A stretch of 64,000 bases of DNA from Phytohabitans houttuyneae. GTDB taxonomy: Bacteria; Actinomycetota; Actinomycetes; Mycobacteriales; Micromonosporaceae. The stretch spans positions 1,302,001 to 1,366,000 of the forward strand of contig NZ_BLPF01000003.1 in assembly GCF_011764425.1 (NCBI RefSeq), in the 5' to 3' direction. A program made the translations under genes and the position numbers. How positions within the stretch are numbered: position 1 is the first letter of the stretch; the number at the start of each line of letters is the position of its first letter. This document shows, one piece after another, positions 9,009-16,984 of this stretch. Under the pieces are notes generated by a model. It was given only the letters and a program-made list of their open reading frames with translations, had not been told where the DNA came from and searched no databases.

Positions 9009-11801
9009 GTGGACGGATCGGTACGCCTCGCGGTGGACCTGGGCACGACCCACACCGTGGCGGTGGTACGCCGCGGCGGTCAGGAGCCGCGGGCGCTGCT
9101 GTTCGACGGCACGCCGTTGCTGTCGTCGGGCGTGTTCGTCGACGCCACCGGCGGCCTGCACACCGGGCGGGACGGCACCCGGCTGGGCGGTGCGTCGCCG
9201 GAGCGGTTCGAGCCGTACCCCAAGCGCCGGGTCGACGAGGGCACGGTGCTGCTCGGCGAGCACGAGGTGCCGGTGGAGCAGCTGCTGGCCGCGTCGCTGC
9301 GGCGGGTCGCCGACGAGGCGCGCACCGCCGGGGTGGCGCCGGACGGTGCGACGGTGCTGACCTGTCCGGCGGACTGGGGGCAGCCGCGGCGCAACGTGCT
9401 GCGCGCGGCGGCGTGGCGGGCCGGGTTGGGTCAGGTGACGCTGCTGGACGAGCCGATCGCGGCGGCCACGTACTGCATGCAGGTGTTGGGTCAGCAGGTG
9501 CCGCCGGGTGGCTGCCTGGGGGTGTTCGACTTCGGCGGCGGCACGTTCGACGTGGCGGTGGTGCGGCGGGAGCCGGCCGGGCTGCGGGTGCTGGCGACCG
9601 GTGGCCTGGATGACCTGGGTGGCCTGGACGTGGACTCGGCGCTGGTGGCGCACCTTGGCCAGTTGGTGGCGGTGCGTGACCCGCAGTTGTGGCGGCGGCT
9701 GTCGGAGCCGGCTGACGGGGAGCAGCGGCGGGAGCGGCAGGCGTTCTGGTCGGAGGTGCGGGCGGCCAAGGAGATGCTGTCGCGGGCGTCGACGGCGCCG
9801 GTGCATGTGCCGGGTCGGGCGGATCCGATGCACCTGACGCGGGACGAGCTGGAGCGGGTGGGTGGGCCGCTGGTGGCGCGGGCGGTGGACGAGACGCGGC
9901 GGGTGTTGCAGCGCGCGGGTGTGGAGCCGGGTCACCTGTCGGGGTTGCTGCTGGTGGGTGGTTCGTCGCGGATGCCGTTGGTGGCGAGCCGTTTGCACGC
10001 GCGGTTGGGGGTGGCGCCGTCGGTGCCGGAGCAGCCGGAGCTGCCGGTGGCGTACGGGGCGCTGGTGCACGTGATGGCGGCCGCGCCGGTCACCGCGACG
10101 GGTACGGCGGGTGGTCCGGCGTTTCCGGTGTCGGGTCCGTTCGGTTCGCCGGCGGGTCCGTATCCGGTGTCGTCGCCGTTCGCGGCGGGTGTGGTGTCGG
10201 CGCCGATTCCGGCGTCGCCGGCGCCGGGGTACCCGCCGCCGCAGGGTGCCGGTCCGGTGGTGCCGGGGCCGCGGCCGCCGATGGGCCCGGCGGGCCAGTT
10301 CGGTGGGCCGGTGCCGCTGGCGAAGCCGGTGCCGCGCCGGCGGCGGCCGGTGCGGCGGGCGGTGTTCGCGGGTGTGGTGTTCGTGCTGGTGGGCGCGCTG
10401 GTGGCGGGTGTGGTGCAGGGTGCGCGGTGGCTGCGGCGCACGATCGACGACGCGGGTCCGGGGTTGGGCAGCGGGTTGCAGTTCGGGCAGCCGGGGGACA
10501 CGGCGGTGGGTGGCAAGGGTGAGCTGGCCACTGTGGACACGCAGGCGCTGTCGCAGCCGGGTGCGGCGGCGGTGACGGTGTCCGGGCAGGACGTGGTGGT
10601 GGCGGCGGTGGGCTCGGGGTTCACCGAGGTGAAGGCGTTGCCGAGTGAGGGGGACCGGCGGGAGCCGCGGTGGTCGGCGAGGGTGCCGTTCGAGCCGGAG
10701 GGGGTGAAGCTGACGGCGGTCGGTGACCTGATCGTGGTCGACGGGGACAACTCGGCGACCGACGGTGGTGACGATGTGCGGGCGGTGCTGTCGGCGGTGG
10801 ACGGCAAGCTGCGGTGGCGCAAGAAGTGGGAGAGCCGTACCGACATCGCGTACCTGGGTACCGATGTGGTGGTGGATGTGGACAACTCGTTCGACGGGCA
10901 TCAGCTGCTGCGGGTGGATCTGCGTACCGGGGCGGAGAAGTGGAAGCGGGTGCCGGGCTCCGAGGAGACGCTGGTGATCGACGATCACCGGGTGGAGCCG
11001 GTGCGGCAGTGGGTGGGCGCCAAGGGTGGTGTGTTGCCGGCGGTCGAGGGGACGCTGCACGACGCGTTGACGGCGGGTACGGACGCGGTGGTGGAGCTGG
11101 AGGAGGACGAGGGCAGGGGAGCGGTGGTGAACGCGGTGACGGGTAAGCCGCGTTCGTCGGGGCCGTTGCCGTTGCAGGACGACTTCTGGACGGTGTTCGC
11201 CGGTCAGGTGGTCGGTGTGCAGAACGAGGCGGTGGGCAAGGGCCGGGATGTGCTGGCCGGGTACAAGCTGTCGGGGTTCGGGCTGGCGTGGAAGATGCCG
11301 CTGCCGGCGGGGCAGACGGTGGAGCGGGTCAAGCCGTGCGGGCAGTTCCTGGTGTGCGCGGCGATCGAGGCGGATGCGCAGAGCCGGGTGGTGGCGGTGG
11401 ATGTGCGGTCGGGCAAGGAGGCGTGGAAGGTGTCGGTGGAGTCGGGTGACGACGCCGGCTGGTATGTGACGTCCGCGGGTGTGGTGGTGGGTGACGCGAC
11501 GTTCGGCCCGATCAGCGACGCGGTGGTGGTGGGGCCGGACGGTAAGGAGCTGGGCCGGTTGCCGGATGGTGCGCAGGCCGAGGCGGTGCATGGTGGACGG
11601 TTGGCGTTCCAGCAGGCCGGGTTGAAGGGCTCCGAGGTGGCGTGGCAGGTGTTTGTGGCGGATGTGGTCGGCGGCAAGGGTACGAAGGCGGTGCAGGTGG
11701 GTGCGCAGCCGCCGGAGCAGGTGTCGTTGGCGGGGGATGTGGTGGGTGTGGTGACGAAGGACCGCCGGGTCTTGGTGTTACGCGTCCGTGGCGTTGCGTA
11801 A
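9009..11801 (+). CDS. Membrane-anchored Hsp70-like ATPase fused to an extracytoplasmic PQQ-like beta-propeller
   Basis: 930 residues. Residues 1-380 are an Hsp70/actin-fold ATPase: phosphate-1 loop VDLGTTHT, phosphate-2 GVFDFGGGTFDVAVV, adenosine motif LLLVGGSSRMPLV. The substrate-binding domain of DnaK is absent. A Pro/Gly-rich linker follows, then a transmembrane helix near 450-472 (VFAGVVFVLVGALVAGVVQG). The final 450 or so residues contain repeated blades of PQQ-propeller type (WKMPLPAGQ, KEAWKVSVESG) and should lie outside the cell. The start is the GTG at 9009, preceded by GGGGAGGAG. A paralogue without the propeller is at 26452-27947. The design suggests that ATPase state and an external sensor are coupled across the membrane, which is inference. 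Confidence 0.88.
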   Translation: MDGSVRLAVDLGTTHTVAVVRRGGQEPRALLFDGTPLLSSGVFVDATGGLHTGRDGTRLGGASPERFEPYPKRRVDEGTVLLGEHEVPVEQLLAASLRRVADEARTAGVAPDGATVLTCPADWGQPRRNVLRAAAWRAGLGQVTLLDEPIAAATYCMQVLGQQVPPGGCLGVFDFGGGTFDVAVVRREPAGLRVLATGGLDDLGGLDVDSALVAHLGQLVAVRDPQLWRRLSEPADGEQRRERQAFWSEVRAAKEMLSRASTAPVHVPGRADPMHLTRDELERVGGPLVARAVDETRRVLQRAGVEPGHLSGLLLVGGSSRMPLVASRLHARLGVAPSVPEQPELPVAYGALVHVMAAAPVTATGTAGGPAFPVSGPFGSPAGPYPVSSPFAAGVVSAPIPASPAPGYPPPQGAGPVVPGPRPPMGPAGQFGGPVPLAKPVPRRRRPVRRAVFAGVVFVLVGALVAGVVQGARWLRRTIDDAGPGLGSGLQFGQPGDTAVGGKGELATVDTQALSQPGAAAVTVSGQDVVVAAVGSGFTEVKALPSEGDRREPRWSARVPFEPEGVKLTAVGDLIVVDGDNSATDGGDDVRAVLSAVDGKLRWRKKWESRTDIAYLGTDVVVDVDNSFDGHQLLRVDLRTGAEKWKRVPGSEETLVIDDHRVEPVRQWVGAKGGVLPAVEGTLHDALTAGTDAVVELEEDEGRGAVVNAVTGKPRSSGPLPLQDDFWTVFAGQVVGVQNEAVGKGRDVLAGYKLSGFGLAWKMPLPAGQTVERVKPCGQFLVCAAIEADAQSRVVAVDVRSGKEAWKVSVESGDDAGWYVTSAGVVVGDATFGPISDAVVVGPDGKELGRLPDGAQAEAVHGGRLAFQQAGLKGSEVAWQVFVADVVGGKGTKAVQVGAQPPEQVSLAGDVVGVVTKDRRVLVLRVRGVA

Positions 11802-11909
11802 CCGCGCGTGTCCGTTCCGCGTGGCTTGTGGTGGTTAGCCGCTGACCGCTGGTGCTAGATCGTCGCCGGGGGTTATCAGCGTTTGGAGGATGCGAGTACT
11901 CTTCCGGAT

Positions 11910-11974
11910 CGTTGCCCAACCCCTCGGCAACGTTGCCTGACCCCTCGGCACTCGTGCCGGCTCTCGGGGCAACG
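11910..11974. repeat. Tandem 21-bp repeat able to form alternative hairpins
   Basis: Two 21-base units lie at 11910-11930 and 11931-11951, identical at 18 positions. CGTTGCC at 11910-11916 can pair with GGCAACG at 11926-11932, while the second CGTTGCC at 11931-11937 can pair with GGCAACG at 11968-11974 around an inner CGGCAC/GTGCCG stem (11946-11959). The two outer pairings share bases 11931-11932, so they compete. The element is in the 257-base space before the dioxygenase gene and could be a structured leader or a repeated operator. Confidence 0.5.
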
Positions 11975-12058
11975 CGACGACGGGGTCGGCCCGTCGTACG
12001 TGCAGCGGTTCGAAAAGGCTGCTGCGGAAGACCTGTCCACGGGAGGAAGGACCCCTTC

Positions 12059-12931
12059 GTGACCACCCCTGTCTCGGCCCGTCCCCATCCGGGCACCGCA
12101 ATGACCGACGAGCAGCGCGCTGACTTCGAGCGGGACGGCTTCATCGTCGTTCCGGGCGTGCTCTCCGAGGACGAGGTCGCCCACTACGCGGCCGCCGTTG
12201 ACCGGGTCTACGAGGAGCACGCCGCCGCCGGCAAGCTCGCCGCCGACCGGTCGCTGCACAAGCTCAACGCGGTGGACAGCTGCCCGGACCTGGCGCCGCT
12301 GCTGGACCACCCGAAGGCGTTCGGCCTGGTGTGGTCGATGCTCGGCTGGAACGTGCACGTGTACCACTCGCACCTGGACGTGCACCCGCCGCTGACGGAG
12401 CGCAAGCCGTTCCGGTTCGAGTGGCACCAGGACGGCGGCCGGCAGAACAGGGAGATCGAGTCGGACCCGCGGCCGCGGCTGTCCGTGAAGATCGCGTACT
12501 GGCTGTCGGACGTGTCGCAGACCGGCCGGGGCAACTTCCAGGTCGTTCCGGGCAGCCACCTCACCAACTGGATCGACGGCCCGCCGCGCCGGGACATGGA
12601 GTGGCCGAACCCGGAGGGTGCGATCGAGGTGACCGCCAACGCGGGTGACGCGGTCTTCTTCGACCGGCGCATTTGGCACGCGCGTTCGAACAACTACTCG
12701 GACGTGACGCGCAAGGGTGTGTTCTTCGGGTACACGTACCGGTGGGTGCACACGCGGGAGACGATGTCGGAGGATCTGGCGGGCCTGACGCCGGTGCAGC
12801 GGCAGCTGGTCGGTCTGCAGGACGGCGACGGCGACCACGCGTGGGGGCATTACCCGAAGGACGTCCCGCTGTACGGGCTGTTGAAGGAGCACGACCTGCT
12901 TGACCCGAAGTACCCGCCGCTGATCCCGTAG
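12059..12931 (+). CDS. Phytanoyl-CoA dioxygenase (PhyH) family protein
   Basis: A 290-residue non-haem iron(II)/2-oxoglutarate dioxygenase. The facial triad is His123 and Asp125 in FEWHQDGG, and His207 in RRIWHARSNN; the Arg of VTRKGVFFGY is a candidate 2-oxoglutarate ligand. The double-stranded beta-helix core is complete, including QVVPGSH. Members hydroxylate varied small molecules, often in secondary metabolism, and the substrate here is unknown. The GTG at 12059 follows GGGAGGAAGG at good spacing and beats longer upstream options. The gene stands alone, with a hairpin terminator immediately after it. Confidence 0.9.
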   Translation: MTTPVSARPHPGTAMTDEQRADFERDGFIVVPGVLSEDEVAHYAAAVDRVYEEHAAAGKLAADRSLHKLNAVDSCPDLAPLLDHPKAFGLVWSMLGWNVHVYHSHLDVHPPLTERKPFRFEWHQDGGRQNREIESDPRPRLSVKIAYWLSDVSQTGRGNFQVVPGSHLTNWIDGPPRRDMEWPNPEGAIEVTANAGDAVFFDRRIWHARSNNYSDVTRKGVFFGYTYRWVHTRETMSEDLAGLTPVQRQLVGLQDGDGDHAWGHYPKDVPLYGLLKEHDLLDPKYPPLIP

Positions 12932-12947
12932 GGCGGTTTTCGCTTGT

Positions 12948-12978
12948 GGCCCGGCTCCCGTGTGTGGGGGGCCGGGCC
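12948..12978 (+). terminator. Hairpin terminator after the PhyH gene
   Basis: GGCCCGGC (12948-12955) pairs perfectly with GCCGGGCC (12971-12978) around a 15-base loop, 16 bases after the stop codon. There is no clear T tract, as is common for actinomycete terminators. Confidence 0.65.
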
Positions 12979-13002
12979 TTCGCGTGGGTCGACGCGCTCA
13001 AG

Positions 13003-13021
13003 TTGACATAATGTGCATTAT
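13003..13021 (+). promoter_or_regulatory. AT-rich inverted repeat overlapping a TTGACA box
   Basis: ATAATG (13008-13013), spacer TG, CATTAT (13016-13021) is a perfect dyad in an otherwise GC-rich region. It overlaps TTGACA at 13003-13008, a good -35 hexamer. No convincing -10 sits at the right distance, so the promoter reading is weaker than the operator reading. It lies 112 bases before the gene at 13133. Confidence 0.4.
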
Positions 13022-13132
13022 CGAACCTCTGGATAACTGTCCTTTGTGGCGCCTTGACCGCGTGTCGGTGGACGTTGTCGTACGGGGCTGGTAGGAAGCT
13101 GTCATCAAACACGTGTACGGAAGAGGTTCGTG

Positions 13133-13843
13133 ATGGCACCCGCGCGTTCCGCCGTTCGAGGACTGTCCACCGACGACCTGCAGTCGATCCGCGACACGCT
13201 CGCGGCGGGTCGTAAGCCGCGGGTGATGTTCACCGAGGCGGCCGGGCAGATCGCCGGGCAGATCGGGCAGGTGGTGGAGCTCACCGACCCGGAGCTGTCG
13301 GACGAGTGGGTGGTGGTGCGGTTCGGCAAGGACGAGTTGCCGTTCTCCCCCACCGATGTGGTCATCCCGCCGAAGGGTGCGAAGGCCCCGGCGAAGAAGG
13401 TGGCGCCGCCACCGGAGCCGGTCGCTCCCCAGCCCGAGCTGAAGATCACCAGGTCGCCGGTGCCGGCGCCGCGCGAGGAGGCGAAAGTGACCACTGTGGA
13501 TGAAGCACCCGCGGCGGCTGTCGTGGAGAAGCCGGCGGGTCGTAAGGCGGCCAAGGCGGCGAAGCCGAAGGCGCCGGCGGGCCTGACCGTCACCCTTTCG
13601 TATACCGAGGGTGAGTGGACGGTGGCGGCGACGCAGGGTGCGAAGGCCCTGGCGAAGCCGTATGTGATCCGCCCGTCGGAGGCGTTGAAGATGGTGGCGC
13701 TGGTCGACGTGCCGGGTGTGCAGGAGGCGGTCGAGCAGATCCTGTCGGCGGAGCGCAGTGAGGCCGAGCAGCAGGCGCAGAAGCTGCGTGCCGAGCTGGC
13801 CGAGATCGAGGCGCGGCTGGCCGAGCTGCGCGACGTGGGCTGA
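13133..13843 (+). CDS. Actinobacterial protein of unknown function with Lys/Ala/Pro-rich linker (DUF6319-like)
   Basis: 236 residues in three parts. An N-terminal region (about 1-80) has a conserved look: RKPRVMFTEAAGQIAGQIGQ and DEWVVVRFGKDELPFSP. A disordered linker (80-150) is rich in Lys, Ala and Pro, with histone-tail-like AAKAAKPKAP. A C-terminal region holds LTVTLSYTEGEWTVAAT and ends in a predicted coiled coil (AEQQAQKLRAELAEIEARLA). I recall similar proteins as DUF6319, without known function; this is tentative. The basic linker could bind nucleic acid, which is inference. The ATG at 13133 has GGAAGAGG six bases upstream. Confidence 0.75.
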   Translation: MAPARSAVRGLSTDDLQSIRDTLAAGRKPRVMFTEAAGQIAGQIGQVVELTDPELSDEWVVVRFGKDELPFSPTDVVIPPKGAKAPAKKVAPPPEPVAPQPELKITRSPVPAPREEAKVTTVDEAPAAAVVEKPAGRKAAKAAKPKAPAGLTVTLSYTEGEWTVAATQGAKALAKPYVIRPSEALKMVALVDVPGVQEAVEQILSAERSEAEQQAQKLRAELAEIEARLAELRDVG

Positions 13844-13852
13844 GGGCCGGTC

Positions 13853-14335
13853 TTGGCGAGGTGGGAGCGGTTCGAGGGCGAGGCGCCGCAGCTGGCGGCG
13901 GCGGTGCGGCGGCTGTTGGACGCGCACCGGCACAAGACGCTGGCGACGCTGCGCCGCGACGGTGGTCCGCGGATCAGCGGGACGGAGTCGGAGTTCCGCG
14001 ACGGTGACCTGTGGTTCGGCAGCATGTGGATGGCCCGTAAGGCGGTCGACCTGCGCCGCGACCCGCGGTTCGCGCTGCATTCGGGCAGCGAGGACCCGCC
14101 GGAGGGCGACCCGTCGACGTGGCCGGGTGACGCGAAGCTGTCGGGGCGTGCGGTGGAGGTCACCGACCCGCGGCAGGTGGCGGCCGCGCACGGTGGTGAG
14201 ACACCGCAGGAGCGCTCGCACCTGTTCCGCGCCGACATCGACGAGGTGGTGTGGACGCGGGTGGGCACTCCGGCCGACCATCTGCTGATCGACCTGTGGC
14301 GGCCGGGTGCCGGGGTGCGGCAGTTCAAGCGCTGA
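13853..14335 (+). CDS. Pyridoxamine 5'-phosphate oxidase-like split-barrel protein
   Basis: A 160-residue flavin- or F420-binding split-barrel protein, recognisable from HKTLATLRRDGGPRISGTES, DGDLWFGSMWMARKAVDLRR and the closing IDLWRPGAGVRQFKR. Such small enzymes reduce or bind varied substrates with FMN or F420; the reaction here cannot be named. The apparent start is TTG at 13853, nine bases after the preceding stop, so it is probably co-transcribed with the gene at 13133. No better ATG or GTG exists in this frame near the domain edge. Confidence 0.82.
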   Translation: MARWERFEGEAPQLAAAVRRLLDAHRHKTLATLRRDGGPRISGTESEFRDGDLWFGSMWMARKAVDLRRDPRFALHSGSEDPPEGDPSTWPGDAKLSGRAVEVTDPRQVAAAHGGETPQERSHLFRADIDEVVWTRVGTPADHLLIDLWRPGAGVRQFKR

Positions 14336-14430
14336 GATCGCGCCGGCGGGCATGTCGAAATCCGGGGTGCTGCTTCGTCCCAGGGGTGCGCGCGGCCACA
14401 ATGGGCCGCATCTGGTCGAGGAGGCCCCTG

Positions 14431-14838
14431 ATGGCCAAGTACCTGCTGCTCAAGCACTACCGTGGCGCGCCCGCGGCGGTCAACGACGTGCCGATGGACC
14501 AGTGGACTCCGGAGGAGGTCACGGCCCATATGAGGTACATGGACGAGTTCGCCGCGCGGCTGGAGCAGACCGGCGAGTTCGTCGACGGTCAGGCGCTCTC
14601 CCCCACCGGCACGTTCGTCCGGTTCGACGGTGCGGGGCGCCCGCCGGTGACCGACGGGCCGTTCGCGGAGACGAAGGACCTGATCGCCGGCTGGATGGTG
14701 ATCGACGTGGACTCCTACGAGCGGGCGATCGAGCTGGCCGGTGAGCTGTCGGCGGCGCCGGGCGCGGGTGGCGAGCCGATCCACGAGTGGCTGGAGGTGC
14801 GGCCGTTCCTGACCGTGCCGCCGACCATCACGGAGTGA
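14431..14838 (+). CDS. YCII-related (DGPF domain) protein
   Basis: A 135-residue protein opening MAKYLLLKHYRG and containing the family signature TDGPFAETKDLIAGWMVIDV. DGPF/YCII proteins are small ferredoxin-like-fold proteins of uncertain function that are very often encoded beside ECF42-type sigma factors, exactly as here: the sigma gene starts six bases after this stop. The ATG at 14431 follows GAGGAGG. Confidence 0.92.
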   Translation: MAKYLLLKHYRGAPAAVNDVPMDQWTPEEVTAHMRYMDEFAARLEQTGEFVDGQALSPTGTFVRFDGAGRPPVTDGPFAETKDLIAGWMVIDVDSYERAIELAGELSAAPGAGGEPIHEWLEVRPFLTVPPTITE

Positions 14839-14844
14839 CCGGCG

Positions 14845-16014
14845 GTGGACGAGGCCCTGCTCAGGTCCCTCACGCCGGCGGTGATCGGGGTTCTCGTGCG
14901 CCGCGGAGCCGACTTCGCGGCGGCCGAGGACGCCGTGCAGGACGCGCTGGTGGAGGCGGTGCGGCTGTGGCCGGACGACCCGCCGCAGGATGCCAAGGGC
15001 TGGCTGGTGGCGGTGGCCTGGCGCAAGTTTCTGGACGCGGCCCGCGCGGAGGCCTCGCGGCGGCGGCGTGAGGTGCTGGTCGAGGTGGAGCCGGTGCCGG
15101 AGCCGGTCGGGGCGGTCGACGACACGCTCGAGCTGTACTTCCTGTGCGCGCATCCGTCGCTGTCGCCGGCGTCGGCGGTGGCGTTGACGCTGCGGGCGGT
15201 GGGTGGGCTGAGCACCCGGCAGATCGCCCGGGCGTACCTGGTGCCGGAGGCGACGATGGCGCAGCGGATCAGCCGGGCCAAGCAGACGGTGTCGGGGGTG
15301 CGGCTCAACCAGCCCGGTGATGTCGCCACGGTGCTGCGGGTGCTGTACCTGGTGTTCAACGAGGGCTACTCCGGTGACGTCGACCTGGCCGCGGAGGCGA
15401 TCCGGTTGACCCGGCAGCTGGCGGTGATGACCCGGCACGAGGAGGTGGCGGGCCTGCTGGCGCTGATGCTGCTGCACCACGCGCGGCGGCCGGCGCGCAC
15501 GCGGGCGGACGGCAGCCTGGTGCCGCTGGCCGAGCAGGACCGCGGCCGGTGGGACACCGGCATGATCGCCGAGGGGGTGCAGGTGCTGCAGGCGGCGCTG
15601 GCCCGCGACCGGCTGGGTGAGTTTCAGGCGCAGGCGGCGATCGCGGCGCTGCACGCGGACGCCCGCACGGCGGCGGAGACGGACTGGGTGCAGATCGTCG
15701 AGTGGTACGACGAGCTGGTGCGCCTGACCGGCAGCCCGGTGGCCCGGCTCAACCGGGCGGTGGCGGTCGGTGAGGCGGACGGCGCGCGGGCCGGGCTGGC
15801 GGCGCTGGCGGGGTTGGACCCGGCGCTGCCCCGGTACACGGCGGTGGTGGCGTACCTGCACGAGCGGGACGGTGACCTGGTCACCGCGGCGCGGCTGTAC
15901 GCGCGGGCGGCCCGGGAGGCGTCGAACCTGGCCGAGGCGGGCCACCTGACCCGGCAGGCGGCCCGGCTCAACGCGCTGCTACGCCTCAGTGGTAGCCGTC
16001 GTCGGCCGTCGTGA
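14845..16014 (+). CDS. ECF42-type RNA polymerase sigma factor with C-terminal extension
   Basis: A 389-residue sigma factor. Region 2 is near 1-75 (AAAEDAVQDALVEAVRLWP, DAKGWLVAVAWRKFLDA), and region 4 is near 110-160 (LTLRAVGGLSTRQIARAYLV, EATMAQRISRAKQTV). The remaining 220 or so residues are helical, TPR-like DUF6596 sequence (VFNEGYSGDVDLAAEAIRLT; AVAVGEADGARAGLAAL). ECF42 members have no anti-sigma factor; the extension is thought to control activity. The GTG at 14845 is used. Its natural target is probably the DGPF gene next door. The 3' end overlaps cydB on the other strand by 29 bases. Confidence 0.93.
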   Translation: MDEALLRSLTPAVIGVLVRRGADFAAAEDAVQDALVEAVRLWPDDPPQDAKGWLVAVAWRKFLDAARAEASRRRREVLVEVEPVPEPVGAVDDTLELYFLCAHPSLSPASAVALTLRAVGGLSTRQIARAYLVPEATMAQRISRAKQTVSGVRLNQPGDVATVLRVLYLVFNEGYSGDVDLAAEAIRLTRQLAVMTRHEEVAGLLALMLLHHARRPARTRADGSLVPLAEQDRGRWDTGMIAEGVQVLQAALARDRLGEFQAQAAIAALHADARTAAETDWVQIVEWYDELVRLTGSPVARLNRAVAVGEADGARAGLAALAGLDPALPRYTAVVAYLHERDGDLVTAARLYARAAREASNLAEAGHLTRQAARLNALLRLSGSRRRPS

Positions 16015-16984
16015 CGCGTTTGCGGAAGACCCAGTACGTCCAGCCCTGGTAGAGCAGGACGAGCGGGGTGAAGATCGCGGCGACCCAGGTCATGAGGCGC
16101 AGCGTGTAGGGCGAGGACGACGCGGTGTCGACGGTCAGGTCGGCGGTGCCGGCGGTGGACGGGAGCACGGCGGGAAACAGGGCCGTGAACAGGGCGACCA
16201 CGAGCAGGCCGATGGTCACGGCGGTACCGGTGAAGGCCCAGCCTTCGCGGCGGGCCCGGTTGGCGGCCAGTGCCGCGGCCAGGGCGAGCACCGACCCGGC
16301 GGCGGCCGCGACGGCGGCCGGTGCGGAGCGGATGGCGAGGGTCCACGCCGCGAAGGCGGTGAGCGCGGCCAGCGCCACCGGGCCGGTGCGGGCGGCGAGG
16401 CGGGTGGCGCGTTCGCGGATCGGGGTGACGGTTTTCAGGGCGAGGAAGACGGCGCCGTGCGTGACGAACAGGGTGAGGGTGACCAGGCCGCCGAGCAGCG
16501 CGTACGGGTGCAGCAGGTCGAGCAGGCCGCCGGCGTAGTCGCCGTCCGGTGCCAGTGGCAGCCCGCGGGTCAGGTTGGCCAGGGCGACGCCCCACAGGAA
16601 GGCGGGTGCGGTGGAGCCGAAGACGATGGCGGCGTCCCAGCGGGCGCGCCAGGCGGGGTCGTCGCGCATGCCCCGGTACTCGAAGGCGACGCCGCGCAGG
16701 ATGAGGGCGAGCAGGATGAGCAGCAGCGGCAGGTAGAGGGCGGAGAAGAGGGTGGCGTACCAGGCGGGGAACGCGGCGAACATGGCGCCGCCGGCGGTGA
16801 TGAGCCAGACCTCGTTGCCGTCCCAGACCGGGCCGATGGTGGCCAGCATGCCGCGGCGTTGGCGTTCGTCGCGGCCGAGGGCGGGCAGCAGCGCGCCGAC
16901 GCCGAAGTCGAAGCCTTCCAGGACGAAGTAGCCGGTGAACAGCACGGCGATGAGGATGAACCAGACGGTGGCGAGCTCGATCAC
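15986..16984 (-). CDS. cydB: Cytochrome bd ubiquinol oxidase subunit II
   Basis: A 332-residue membrane subunit of the bd-type terminal oxidase. It opens IELATVWFILIAVLFTGYFV with LEGFDFGVG, the family signature, followed by the conserved WDGNEVWLITAGGAMFAAFP. About eight to nine hydrophobic segments follow, ending PLVLLYQGWTYWVFRKRV. The GTG start at 16984 overlaps the cydA stop as GTGA, so translation is coupled. The cydDC exporter genes that usually follow are not in the window. Confidence 0.95.
   Translation of the reverse strand: MIELATVWFILIAVLFTGYFVLEGFDFGVGALLPALGRDERQRRGMLATIGPVWDGNEVWLITAGGAMFAAFPAWYATLFSALYLPLLLILLALILRGVAFEYRGMRDDPAWRARWDAAIVFGSTAPAFLWGVALANLTRGLPLAPDGDYAGGLLDLLHPYALLGGLVTLTLFVTHGAVFLALKTVTPIRERATRLAARTGPVALAALTAFAAWTLAIRSAPAAVAAAAGSVLALAAALAANRARREGWAFTGTAVTIGLLVVALFTALFPAVLPSTAGTADLTVDTASSSPYTLRLMTWVAAIFTPLVLLYQGWTYWVFRKRVTTADDGYH

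Noticed and set aside
8868-11591. A 900-codon open frame antisense to the Hsp70-propeller gene
   Set aside because: Composition is Arg/His/Pro-rich shadow sequence with no domain; the plus-strand gene has clear motifs and a ribosome site.
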